A program made the position numbers and the translations under genes. 64,000 nt of DNA from Acidobacterium capsulatum ATCC 51196 (lineage in GTDB: Bacteria > Acidobacteriota > Terriglobia > Terriglobales > Acidobacteriaceae): NCBI RefSeq assembly GCF_000022565.1, contig NC_012483.1, positions 1,674,001 through 1,738,000 of the forward strand, read 5' to 3'. Within the stretch, counting starts at the first letter, position 1; each line of letters starts with the position of its first letter. Of the stretch, positions 14,922 to 23,523 are shown in pieces. The notes beneath the pieces are model-generated. The model was not told the origin of the DNA. It ran no database searches and saw only the letters and a list, made by a program, of their open reading frames with translations.

Positions 14922-17900
14922 CTAAGATTCTTCCGGCAAGTTGCAGGGTTCAGGCGGAGCCTGCCGATGGGCCGGGTGCAGCATGTAATAGAGCACCGGC
15001 ACGGCAGGCCAGGAGAGAAATGTGGAGGCCACGGAGCCTGCGATCAGGGACAGGCCCAGGCCTTGAAAAATGGGATCGGGAAGAATGACGCTTGCGCCGA
15101 TGATGACTCCACCAGCGGTGAGCAGCACGGGGCGCAGGCGCACGGCTCCCGCATCAATGACCGCCTCGGCAAGTGGCATGCCCTGCTTGAGGCGCAGCTC
15201 GATGAAGTCCACCACCAGAATGGAGTTGCGCACAATAATTCCCGCGCCGGCAATGAAGCCGATCATTGACGTTGCCGTGAAGAATGCGCCCATCAGCGCG
15301 TGTGCCGGCAAGATGCCTACCAACGTGAGAGGAATAGGCGCCATGATGACCAGCGGCGCGGTGAAGGACTTGAACCAGCCCACCACGAGCACATAGATGA
15401 GCACGAGCACCACGGCGAATGCGAGACCGAGATCACGAAAGACTTCAATGGTGATCTGCCACTCTCCATCCCACTTCATGGAGTAATGCGCGGTGGATTC
15501 GGGCTGAACAGCGTTGTATATCTTCAGCGGAAAGCCGCCGGGCGTGAGCTTGCGCAGGGCCTGATTCATTTTGAGGATGGCGTAGACGGGGCTCTCTTCG
15601 CCGCCGGCCACATCGCCCGTGACGTAGACGACGCGCTTCAGATTCTTGTGATAGATATCGGGCTGCAACGTGGTGTGTTTCACATCAACCAGTTCGCGCA
15701 GAGAAACCATGCTTCCGTCGGCGGCCCGCAGCTTGATGTTCTCGAGCGCCTGTTCAGAGGAGCGGTCAGGACGCTCCATCTCAACGAAGGTGGGAATTGC
15801 CTCACGCGCAGTGGGATCATGCAGGAGCCCGGCCTGCATGCCGGAGGTGGCCAACCGCAAGGTCTCGGCGACCTGGGCGACCGAGATACCGTGCAAGGCG
15901 GCCTTGGTTTGATCGACCTGCATCACCAGTTCGGATTGCGGGTCTTGCATGTACCAGTCGGTATCGACGACGCCGGGAGTCTGCTCAAAGATCTTTTTTA
16001 CTTTGCGTGCGAGAGCGATCTGGCCTTGCTCACTGGGCCCGTAAATTTCGGCGACCAGGGTTTGCAGCACCGGCGGCCCTGGCGGCACCTCAGTGACTTG
16101 AATGCGCGCGCCATAGCGGGCGGCAATCTGGTCAAGGCCGGGGCGCAGCTGCCGGGCAATGGCATGGCTCTGTTCGCTGCGCTGATGCACCGGCAGTAGA
16201 TTGACTTGAATGTCGGCCTGGTTGACCTGATGGCGCAGATAGTAATGGCGCACGAGTCCATTGAAGTTGAACGGACCAGCGGTGCCGGAGTAAATCTGAT
16301 AGTTCACGACCTGGCGCTGCCGGCTCAGGTAATCGCCCAGCGCCTGCGTCACGCGCGTGGTCTGCTCTAGCGGCGTGCCGTCGGGCATATTGACGATGAT
16401 TTGAAACTCGCTCTTGTTATCAAAGGGCAGCATTTTAACCAGCACCATTTTGAGCGGGACCAGTGCGGCGGCGAACATAAGGAGCACGACGACCGAGCCA
16501 AGAAAAAGCCAGCGGTTGCGTGCGCTGCGCATCAGAGGCTGCATGGCGCGGCGATAGAGGCGCGTGAGCCATCCTTCTTTCTCAGGCTCAAGAGTGTGAG
16601 CACCCTCAAGATGCTTGCGCCCCAGCAAACGCCGCGCGGCCCATGGAGAAACGATGAAGGCCACGGCCAGCGAGAAGAGCATGGCAATCGACGCGCCCAC
16701 AGGGATGGGCCGCATGTAGGGCCCCATGAGACCGCGAACAAAGGCCATGGGCAGAATGGCCGCGATCACCGTAAAGGTCGCCAGAATGGTGGGGTTGCCG
16801 ACCTCATCGACCGCCTCAATGGCCACCTCACGCAGCGGGCGGCGGCAGTTGACGGGCATGCGGAAGTGCCGGACCATGTTCTCCACCACCACGATGGCAT
16901 CGTCAACGAGAATGCCGATGCTGAAGATCAGCGCGAAAAGCGTGACACGATTGATGGTGTAACCGAGCAGATAAAAGATGGCGAGCGTGAAGGCCAGAGT
17001 GACGGGGATGGCGAGCAGCACGACGCCTGATTCCCGCCATCCTAGGAAGAGTGCGATGAGAATCGTAACCGATATAGTTGCGAGAAACAGATGCTGCATC
17101 AGCTCATCTGATTTCTGCTTGGCGGTTGCGCCATAGTTGCGCGTAACGGTCAGATGCACATCGGCAGGCAGATTGACGCCGCGCATCTGATGGATGCGAT
17201 GCAGCACCGCGTTGGCGACATCGGTAGCGTTGGAGCCCTTGAGCTTGGCGACAGTGAGCGTGACGGCGGGATATTCACGCGGGCCGCCGGGAGCGCTGGC
17301 CTGCGTGGTGCCAAAGAGCACATAGTCGCCGGGATCGGCAGGGCCATCCTGAATCTTTTCGGCTACATCTCGCAGATAAACAGGGCGGCCGTTTTCAACG
17401 CCCACCACGACGCCGGCTAAATCTTCTGTGTCGCGAAAGAGATGGCCGGCATCGACGCGAATCTCCTGATTGCTCTCAGCGAACTGGCCGGCCTGCACGC
17501 GGGCATTGGCTGCTTTGAGGCGCTGCACCACCGTGTCCGGAGAAATACCGAAGGCCGCGAGGCGGGCGCTGCTGAGAATGACGCGCATCTCGCGAGGCTG
17601 GCCGCCGATCACCGATGTCTCAGAGACATCGGGAACCTGCCGGATGGTGTGCTGCACTTCATCGGCGATCTGGCGCAATTCGTAACCGTTGTAGTGCTCT
17701 CCCCAAAGCGTCATGGTGAGAATGGGCACATCGTCAATCGAATGCACTTTGACCAGCGGGCGGCTTGCGCCGGGAGGCATGCCATCGGCGTTGGCGTAGA
17801 GCTTGTTGTAGACCTTGACGAGCGCGTCCTGCTCAGAGGAACCGACTTGAAAGCGCACGATGACGAGGCTCTGTCCCGGGCTTGAGATGGAATAGACATA

Positions 17901-18179
17901 TTCGACGCCGGGGATCTGATGCATCCAGCTTTCGATGGGATTGGTGACGCGCTCTTCCACCTCTCGCGGGGAAGCGCCGGGCATCGCCGTCATCACATCG
18001 AGCATGGGCACCTGAATCTGCGGATCTTCTTCGCGAGGAATTGCGAGGACCGCGACCAAGCCGAGCGCCAGAGCCGCCATGACGAGCAGCGGCGTCAGCT
18101 TGGAGTCGAGAAACATGGAGGCCAGCAGGCCTGCCAGTCCACGATGTGCTTTACCGTCCTGAGGTATCTCCGTGTTCAT
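14922..18179 (-). CDS. RND efflux pump, inner membrane subunit (cluster B)
   Basis: 1085 residues with the complete RND layout. Unlike the cluster A pump it keeps both span 4 aspartates (D426-D427, SIGILVDDAIVVVENMV); the span 10 segment IIVRNSILVVDF has Arg where AcrB has Lys. The N-terminal block FLDSKLTPLLVMAALALGLVAVLAIPREEDPQI and the downstream DUF2892 gene mark a particular RND subfamily often found beside sulfur-related genes. The ATG at 18179 is preceded by GAGGGG; a GTG 15 bases upstream is the alternative. It lies 11 bases after the adaptor gene. Substrate unknown. Confidence 0.93.
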   Translation of the reverse strand: MNTEIPQDGKAHRGLAGLLASMFLDSKLTPLLVMAALALGLVAVLAIPREEDPQIQVPMLDVMTAMPGASPREVEERVTNPIESWMHQIPGVEYVYSISSPGQSLVIVRFQVGSSEQDALVKVYNKLYANADGMPPGASRPLVKVHSIDDVPILTMTLWGEHYNGYELRQIADEVQHTIRQVPDVSETSVIGGQPREMRVILSSARLAAFGISPDTVVQRLKAANARVQAGQFAESNQEIRVDAGHLFRDTEDLAGVVVGVENGRPVYLRDVAEKIQDGPADPGDYVLFGTTQASAPGGPREYPAVTLTVAKLKGSNATDVANAVLHRIHQMRGVNLPADVHLTVTRNYGATAKQKSDELMQHLFLATISVTILIALFLGWRESGVVLLAIPVTLAFTLAIFYLLGYTINRVTLFALIFSIGILVDDAIVVVENMVRHFRMPVNCRRPLREVAIEAVDEVGNPTILATFTVIAAILPMAFVRGLMGPYMRPIPVGASIAMLFSLAVAFIVSPWAARRLLGRKHLEGAHTLEPEKEGWLTRLYRRAMQPLMRSARNRWLFLGSVVVLLMFAAALVPLKMVLVKMLPFDNKSEFQIIVNMPDGTPLEQTTRVTQALGDYLSRQRQVVNYQIYSGTAGPFNFNGLVRHYYLRHQVNQADIQVNLLPVHQRSEQSHAIARQLRPGLDQIAARYGARIQVTEVPPGPPVLQTLVAEIYGPSEQGQIALARKVKKIFEQTPGVVDTDWYMQDPQSELVMQVDQTKAALHGISVAQVAETLRLATSGMQAGLLHDPTAREAIPTFVEMERPDRSSEQALENIKLRAADGSMVSLRELVDVKHTTLQPDIYHKNLKRVVYVTGDVAGGEESPVYAILKMNQALRKLTPGGFPLKIYNAVQPESTAHYSMKWDGEWQITIEVFRDLGLAFAVVLVLIYVLVVGWFKSFTAPLVIMAPIPLTLVGILPAHALMGAFFTATSMIGFIAGAGIIVRNSILVVDFIELRLKQGMPLAEAVIDAGAVRLRPVLLTAGGVIIGASVILPDPIFQGLGLSLIAGSVASTFLSWPAVPVLYYMLHPAHRQAPPEPCNLPEES

Positions 18180-18190
18180 CTTCGCGCCCC

Positions 18191-19312
18191 TCACATCGCC
18201 TCAATTCGCTTGCCGGCGAGGTCACGCTCGCCGGGATGATCGACCAACTGCTCGCCTGCCGTCAGGCCCGAGAGCACGATCACGTTGTCTGCCTGTGCGC
18301 GGCCGAGTGTGACATAGCGCAACTGAGCGATGCGGTGAGCGTCGAGCGCATACACATAGCTGAGAGAGCCGCGCTGCACAATGGCGGATTGCGGTGCAAG
18401 GACAACGGCTTGCTTGCCGGAGGGCAACTGGACCGTCGCATACATGCCCGCATGCACGGCGGAATTGGCCGGGAGATCGAGCTTCAGAAGAAAGGTGCGG
18501 CTGGAAGGGTCGGCAGCCGGTAGTATCTCAGCGACCTTGCCGGTCAATGACGCGGCCCCTGCCGCGTCAATCTGGACAGGCAGATTCATTCCCATGCGCA
18601 CCTGAGGCAACAGCGACTCATCGACGGAGGCATAGACCTGAAGCGGCCCATCGCGATCGACGGCGAGCAACGGCATGCCGGGCGTGGCGAGCGTGCCGGG
18701 ATCGGCCATGCGCGCGGTGATGACCCCGGCAAAGGGCGCTCGCAACTGCATGTAGCCAAGCGCTACGCGAGCACCGGCAACCGCAGCCTGAGCCTCGGCG
18801 CGTTGCGCATCGAGCGCGCGCACTGCGAGAGCGGCCGATTGCGCGCGCTTTTGAACCTCGTCAAACTCCTGCGGGCTGACGCTCTTCTGCTGCCGCAGCA
18901 ACTGGTAACGCTGAAGCGTGCTGACAGCAAGCGCGGACTGCGTGCCTGCGATTTGCTGCTGCTGCTCGACCGCCTGCCATGCGGCCTGCGCGCGCGCGAG
19001 GCTGGCCTGCTCGGCGGTGGCATCGAGGCTGACCAACAATTGCCCGGCACGCACGTGTTGACCTGCCTGCACCAGCACGGCGCGAATGCGTCCGGGAGCC
19101 TGCGCTGAGATCATTGCGGTCTCGCGGGCATGCACCGTGCCGGTGAGCGGAATCATGCGCGGCACGCTGGCCGCCGTGCTTTGCACCAGCGCGGCCCGCA
19201 CTGTGGCCGGAGCGGATGACGCGGGCGGATGAGCGTGCGAACAGCCGTTCAGCAGGAGTGGCGCGCTAGCGGAGAAGAGGAACAAGAAGGCGATGTTGGC
19301 GATTCGGTTCAT
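18191..19312 (-). CDS. RND periplasmic adaptor lipoprotein (cluster B)
   Basis: 373 residues. A lipoprotein signal with lipobox LLNGC puts the lipidated Cys at 24, so the protein is anchored in the inner membrane. Then come a beta-barrel/lipoyl half (GRIRAVLVQAGQHVRAGQLLVSLD), a Gln/Ala-rich helical hairpin, and the second half (GYMQLRAPFAGVITARMADPGTLATPGMPLL). The end contains GLTAGEQLVDHPGERDLAGK. The ATG at 19312 overlaps the stop of the TolC gene (ATGA). The longer open frame upstream is only the shadow of TolC. It joins the cluster B pump to its duct. Confidence 0.92.
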   Translation of the reverse strand: MNRIANIAFLFLFSASAPLLLNGCSHAHPPASSAPATVRAALVQSTAASVPRMIPLTGTVHARETAMISAQAPGRIRAVLVQAGQHVRAGQLLVSLDATAEQASLARAQAAWQAVEQQQQIAGTQSALAVSTLQRYQLLRQQKSVSPQEFDEVQKRAQSAALAVRALDAQRAEAQAAVAGARVALGYMQLRAPFAGVITARMADPGTLATPGMPLLAVDRDGPLQVYASVDESLLPQVRMGMNLPVQIDAAGAASLTGKVAEILPAADPSSRTFLLKLDLPANSAVHAGMYATVQLPSGKQAVVLAPQSAIVQRGSLSYVYALDAHRIAQLRYVTLGRAQADNVIVLSGLTAGEQLVDHPGERDLAGKRIEAM

Positions 19313-20688
19313 TGCAGGTTCTCCGCGGCGGCGGGGGTGAGTGCACCCGTCGCGTACATGAGTTGGGCATAGCTGACGGTGTTGCCGTAGACGGCGCGCC
19401 AGTAGTTGTTCTGGCTTTGGCGCTGGGCGTCTTCGGCACGCAAGAGGTCGGTCATGGTGGTGAGTCCGGCCTGATAGCGGTTTTGCAGAATGCGCAGGCT
19501 CTCGGCGGCCTGCTGCATGGAAGCCTGTGCCGTGGCCACGATACGCTCGGCGGTGCGATGCGCGGTGAATGCCTGACTGACGGCCAGGCAAATCTGCTCT
19601 TCGCCGGCGCGCTGCCGTGCCTCGGCCTGCTGGCGCAGAGCCTTCTCCTGATCGAGACGCGCGCGCTTGCCGAGGGGCAGAATGTCCAACTGCAACTGCA
19701 CACCCGCGAGCCAATGATTGCCGCCGTCTCCTGCGAAGGAGTCGCGATCCGTTTCCCAACTGCCGTAGGTATTGACTGCAGGCAGAAGGCTGGCGCGCGC
19801 TGCCTTCACAGCCGCCGCGGCCGCGGCCTGCTGCTTGCGTAGCGCGTCGAGATCAGGGCGGGTCTTGAGCGCCTCTGCAATCTGCTCATCAAGAACGCCG
19901 TCAGGATAACTGCGCGGAGGGATGGGTGCGAGCCGGTGGCGCACAGCGTGGTCGATGCCCATGGCGGCCTCCAGCGCGGCCCATGCTCTCTCGACATCGC
20001 CCTCGGCGGCGATCTTCTCCTGCTGGCGCTCAGAGAGATTGACCTGCGCGGTGAGCACGTCAGAGTCAACGGCGAGCCCGGCCTGCACACGCGTTTTTGC
20101 ATCGTGCAGCAGCGCCTGCGCCGTCGCCACCTCGTGCCGTGCCACGCTCTCGCGACGCTGCGCGTACAGCATGGCCTGGTAGGCCTGCACTACACGCAAG
20201 ATGATGGTCTGACTCGCCTGACGGCTCATGGCGCTGGCGCTTTGGACGGAGAGCCGGGCGCTGCGCATGCGGTCTTGACTGCCCCACCAGTCAAAGAGCT
20301 GCCAGTTGCCGCTGATCTGCGTGCCAAAGTTGTTGATGGGCGTAGGCCGATTGAGCGCATTGAGCGCAAAGTCAGCCTGAGTGAAGCGCTGCTGGCGCAG
20401 CCGCGTGCCAAAGGCGTACACGGGATCATTGCCGCGCGTGAGGTCCTCAGTGAATTGCAGATGCGGCAGCAGCGCGGCGCGGGCCTGCTCCACCCCGGCC
20501 TGAGCGGCGCGCGTCTCCGCCTGCGCCAACGCCGCATCGGGATTTTTTGCGAGGCTGATATCGATGGTCTGCCGCAGCGTCCACTCGTCGCCGGTGCCAG
20601 TCTGCGCGCGCGCCGGGCAGGAGCCCGAAACCCACAGCAGCGCCACGGCCACAACGAACCAGCGTGCGCGATTTTGATTGCTTCTCAT
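19309..20688 (-). CDS. TolC-family outer membrane efflux protein (cluster B)
   Basis: 459 residues with a signal peptide (MRSNQNRARWFVVAVALLWV, cleavage near ARA-Q). Two OEP repeats are visible: NPDAALAQAETRAAQAGVEQARAALLPHL, and later RPDLDALRKQQAAAAAAVKAARASLLP. The C-terminal LRILQNRYQAGLTTMTDLLRAEDAQRQSQNNY is characteristic of metal and drug efflux ducts of the CzcC/TolC type. A GTG 30 bases upstream is the other start. It is the first structural gene of cluster B (duct, adaptor, pump), 59 bases after the ECF sigma gene on the same strand. Confidence 0.92.
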   Translation of the reverse strand: MRSNQNRARWFVVAVALLWVSGSCPARAQTGTGDEWTLRQTIDISLAKNPDAALAQAETRAAQAGVEQARAALLPHLQFTEDLTRGNDPVYAFGTRLRQQRFTQADFALNALNRPTPINNFGTQISGNWQLFDWWGSQDRMRSARLSVQSASAMSRQASQTIILRVVQAYQAMLYAQRRESVARHEVATAQALLHDAKTRVQAGLAVDSDVLTAQVNLSERQQEKIAAEGDVERAWAALEAAMGIDHAVRHRLAPIPPRSYPDGVLDEQIAEALKTRPDLDALRKQQAAAAAAVKAARASLLPAVNTYGSWETDRDSFAGDGGNHWLAGVQLQLDILPLGKRARLDQEKALRQQAEARQRAGEEQICLAVSQAFTAHRTAERIVATAQASMQQAAESLRILQNRYQAGLTTMTDLLRAEDAQRQSQNNYWRAVYGNTVSYAQLMYATGALTPAAAENLQ

Positions 20689-20700
20689 GCCTGTGTGCCC

Positions 20701-20720
20701 CAGTGAAATGTCCTTCACTG
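20701..20720. repeat. Inverted repeat between sigma and TolC genes
   Basis: CAGTGAA and TTCACTG are perfect 7-base arms around a 6-base centre. There is no T-run on either strand, so it is more likely an operator or processing hairpin than a terminator. Confidence 0.5.
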
Positions 20721-20747
20721 GAAGAAAGGCAGGCAGGCGCGGAAGCG

Positions 20748-21674
20748 TTACAGATGTTTTTTACTTTTTTCTGAAGGCCCGGGCGGTTCCGGTTCGGCGG
20801 CTTCTCCGTGCTCGACCAGGCGGAGATACTCCTCGGCCAGCACCCGGCGCAAAGTGGTGCCGGTCTCGCTTTCCATGGGTATGTCGAGCTTGCGGCAGCG
20901 GTCGATGGCGGCCTTGAGGTCTTGAATGAAGGCAATGCAAGCGGGGCAGGCCTCAATGTGCGCCTGCATCTGGTTGCAGCTTCTGGTTTCCATGCGGCCG
21001 TCGAGATACTCCGAGAGGTTGCCGAAGATTTCGCGGCATTGAGACGGACGCACGCGGGCTGCGGTGCCGGAAGAGACAGATGCGGGAGATGCATGATCCG
21101 GCTGGCCACGCAGAAGCTTGTCCATCTGCTGCCGGACCAGCAGCCGGGCACGATGCAGGCGCACGCGCACGGTTCCGGGCTGCAGACCCAGGACCTTGGC
21201 TACCTGCGCGGTGTCAAGCTCTTCCATGTCATGCAGCACCAACACGATGCGATAGGGCGGAGGCAGTTGCAGCACGGCCTCGTGAACCATCTGATGGTCC
21301 TGATGGCTGGCGGCCAGCGCCTCGGGGCTTTGGACTGAGGCGGCGAGCTGCGCGGCGAGTTCAGCATCGCCGGGCATGAGATCATCGAGCGCCACGGACT
21401 TGCGATAGGAAGGGCGCTTGCGGCTGCGCCAGCAGCGATTGCGAGCCGCCGTGTAGAGCCAAACGCTCAGGGCGCGCGCATCTTCAATTTTTCTGAGATG
21501 AGGCAGTGAGCTGAGAAGCACGTCCTGCATGGTGTCTTCGGCGTCTTCGCGATGACCGCAGACCTTCATGCTGAAGGAGAAGACGGTGCGCTGCAGCAGC
21601 ATAACGGCCTTTTGCACACTCTGCTCGTCGGATTGGCGAAGCAGAGTGACGGCCTCCTGCAGTTCAGCGCGCAT
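20748..21674 (-). CDS. ECF-type sigma factor fused to zinc-binding anti-sigma-like domain
   Basis: 308 residues. Sigma region 2 spans about 25-90 (REDAEDTMQDVLLSSLPHLRK, then SVWLYTAARNRCWRSRKR). Region 4 spans about 130-182 (LQLPPPYRIVLVLHDMEEL, then VAKVLGLQPGTVRVRLHRAR). Region 3 is absent, as in ECF sigmas. From about 205 a second domain carries C213, H239, C243 and C246 in a zf-HC2 arrangement (HIEACPAC), the zinc fold of ZAS anti-sigma factors. The tail is Glu/Pro/Lys-rich and has no membrane span. Sensor and sigma thus seem joined in one soluble protein. It lies directly upstream of efflux cluster B on the same strand and is the obvious candidate to control it (inference). Confidence 0.88.
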   Translation of the reverse strand: MRAELQEAVTLLRQSDEQSVQKAVMLLQRTVFSFSMKVCGHREDAEDTMQDVLLSSLPHLRKIEDARALSVWLYTAARNRCWRSRKRPSYRKSVALDDLMPGDAELAAQLAASVQSPEALAASHQDHQMVHEAVLQLPPPYRIVLVLHDMEELDTAQVAKVLGLQPGTVRVRLHRARLLVRQQMDKLLRGQPDHASPASVSSGTAARVRPSQCREIFGNLSEYLDGRMETRSCNQMQAHIEACPACIAFIQDLKAAIDRCRKLDIPMESETGTTLRRVLAEEYLRLVEHGEAAEPEPPGPSEKSKKHL

Positions 21675-21800
21675 GCAAGTACCCTGTCTTTCCGGGCAGT
21701 GATGGAGTCTCCCCTCTCAGTTTACCGCCGGACCCTCGATGGATGAGTGGTCCGGCAGCGGAAGAGTTATCGGAGAGCCGCGCGAAGAATGACCGGCGGG

Positions 21801-23339
21801 CTATTTGGGATAGGAGGGATCCATGAGCGCGCAGGCCTCACCGCCAAAGGGCTGGCTGACGGCGTGAATATCCGTTCCGGTCTTTGGGATGTTGAGCCAG
21901 GGGCCGAACTGCGCGCCCTGATAACGAGGCCATGCGGCGGCCGGCGCGGGCGCTCCGGTTTTGGCAAGGCTCGTCCAATAGAGATCAAGATGGTTTCCGA
22001 TCGCGAGATCCTGCGCGGTGGGTTTGGCTTTTCCAAAGAAGGAGTCGAAGAGGTAGAACAGCTCGGAGGTATGCATGGCCGAGGTCTGGCCGGGATCGGG
22101 CCGGTCAAAGCGATAGACCCAGGTGGGGTATCCGTGCGAGGCATGCCAGGAGGCCAACAAGCGAATGGCGCAGTGGAAGTCGTGGTCCGTGGCAAAGCGC
22201 GCGGACGGCGAACCGAGCAGCGCGCTGGGGTTGTGCTGGTAGAAGTCCTCAATGGCTGCGGCGGCCTTGTAGCCGACGGTCTCAGCCATGACGTGCTGCA
22301 ACTGGCGGGTGGTCTGGCCGAAAGGTACAATCTCTTGCACGTTGGTGCCGAGCACCAGTGGAACGGGCGCCTCATGACCGGCCTGGTAGACGCGCCAGGG
22401 CATCTCGGGCAGCACCCATCCATCAACACTTGCGCCGCGATAGCCCCACCAGGTGACCGGAGGCGGCTTGGGAGCCTGCTTGTCGATGGCGAGCACCTTG
22501 GCGGTGCTGTCAGCCCGCTGCGCAGCCAGAGAAGAGCCGAGCGCCCTGGCGACGGGAGCCCACGCAATCTCTGACTCACTCCTGGTCGAGGTGGGCATGA
22601 GGCCAAGCACCTGGCCGCTCTCTTCAAGCGCAGAGGTGAAGAGCCCGCGCGCCAACGGTGAGGTGAGCAGGAGGCCCGTGTCGACGGCTCCGGCGGACTG
22701 GCCGAAGATCATCACCTTGCCGGGGTCGCCGCCGAATTTGGCGATGTTGTTGTGAATCCATTTGAGCGCGGCAATCTGGTCAAGCAGGCCGTAGTCGCCG
22801 GAGGCGTGGTGCGGCGACTCCTTGTCGAGCGCGGCGGTGCGGAAGAAACCGAAAATATCGAGCCGGTACTCGATGGTGACCAGCACGACTCCATGCTTGA
22901 CGAGCGGCGTGCCGTCAGAGAAGCCATCCCCGGCGAGATTGGAGCCGCCGTGGATGTAAACCATCACGGGCAGGTTGTGGGCATGGGCGGGCGTCCAGAC
23001 GTCGAGATGAAGGCAATCTTCGCTGCCATGGTCGGCGTCCCATTTGTTCCAGCCCTCGCTGAGCTGCGCGCAGGGATTGCCGTGGCTGTCTGCCATGTAC
23101 ACGCCCTGCCAGGGCCGAGACGGTTGCGGCGGTTGCCAACGCAGATCTCCGATCGGTGGCTGGGCAAATGGGATGCCAAGGTAAGCGAAGATGCCGGGCG
23201 CTGGCTCGGTGCCCTCAAGCTGGCCCTGCGCGATGCTGACACGCGCCTGTGGCGTGGGCTTGAATTTGTCGGATTGCGCGGCACAGAGCGCTGGAATGAG
23301 AAGCAGGCAGGCAAGCAGAAGTCGGCGGGAAGCAGGCAT
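21801..23339 (-). CDS. Secreted type B carboxylesterase
   Basis: 512 residues with a signal peptide (MPASRRLLLACLLLIPALCAAQ). Alpha/beta-hydrolase of the carboxylesterase B family: the N-terminal GIFAYLGIPFAQPPIGDLRW and SEDCLHLDVWTP blocks, the oxyanion-hole YIHGGSNLAG, and nucleophile S215 in GQSAG (family usual form GESAG). The pair C90/C109 fits the conserved N-terminal disulfide. The C-terminal SELFYLFDSFFG and YWTSLAKTGAPAP match bacterial members. It hydrolyses carboxylic esters in the periplasm or outside; the natural substrate is unknown. The ATG at 23339 follows a predicted promoter at 23428-23457. The 126-base gap to the sigma gene contains nothing I recognise. Confidence 0.9.
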   Translation of the reverse strand: MPASRRLLLACLLLIPALCAAQSDKFKPTPQARVSIAQGQLEGTEPAPGIFAYLGIPFAQPPIGDLRWQPPQPSRPWQGVYMADSHGNPCAQLSEGWNKWDADHGSEDCLHLDVWTPAHAHNLPVMVYIHGGSNLAGDGFSDGTPLVKHGVVLVTIEYRLDIFGFFRTAALDKESPHHASGDYGLLDQIAALKWIHNNIAKFGGDPGKVMIFGQSAGAVDTGLLLTSPLARGLFTSALEESGQVLGLMPTSTRSESEIAWAPVARALGSSLAAQRADSTAKVLAIDKQAPKPPPVTWWGYRGASVDGWVLPEMPWRVYQAGHEAPVPLVLGTNVQEIVPFGQTTRQLQHVMAETVGYKAAAAIEDFYQHNPSALLGSPSARFATDHDFHCAIRLLASWHASHGYPTWVYRFDRPDPGQTSAMHTSELFYLFDSFFGKAKPTAQDLAIGNHLDLYWTSLAKTGAPAPAAAWPRYQGAQFGPWLNIPKTGTDIHAVSQPFGGEACALMDPSYPK

Positions 23340-23427
23340 GTGTCAGGCGATCCTTTTGGTTGGCGCTAAGCCTCGCTGCGAGGCTCTGGATATAGGCGGC
23401 GAGATGTGGCTCGCCGGAGGTCACCCG

Positions 23428-23457
23428 ATTTTATGCACGCCAGGAATGGACTCGCAA
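23428..23457 (-). promoter_or_regulatory. Predicted promoter of carboxylesterase gene
   Basis: On the - strand TTGCGA (23457-23452) is followed after 18 bp by TAAAAT (23433-23428). A transcript starting near 23421 would have an 80-base leader containing the short hairpin GCCTCGC-T-GCGAGGC at 23370-23384. Confidence 0.5.
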
Positions 23458-23490
23458 GGCGAGGATAGATGCCAATTCTCAGGAGGTGGG

Positions 23491-23516
23491 CCGGGACGGC
23501 GCGGCGACCGTCCCGG
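23491..23516 (-). terminator. GC-rich hairpin after hydrolase/AhpD fusion gene
   Basis: Nine perfect base pairs (23491-23499 with 23508-23516) lie 8 bases downstream of the fusion gene's stop on the - strand. There is no T-run, so termination would need Rho or the hairpin may only protect the 3' end. Confidence 0.45.
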
Positions 23517-23523
23517 GCGGGAG

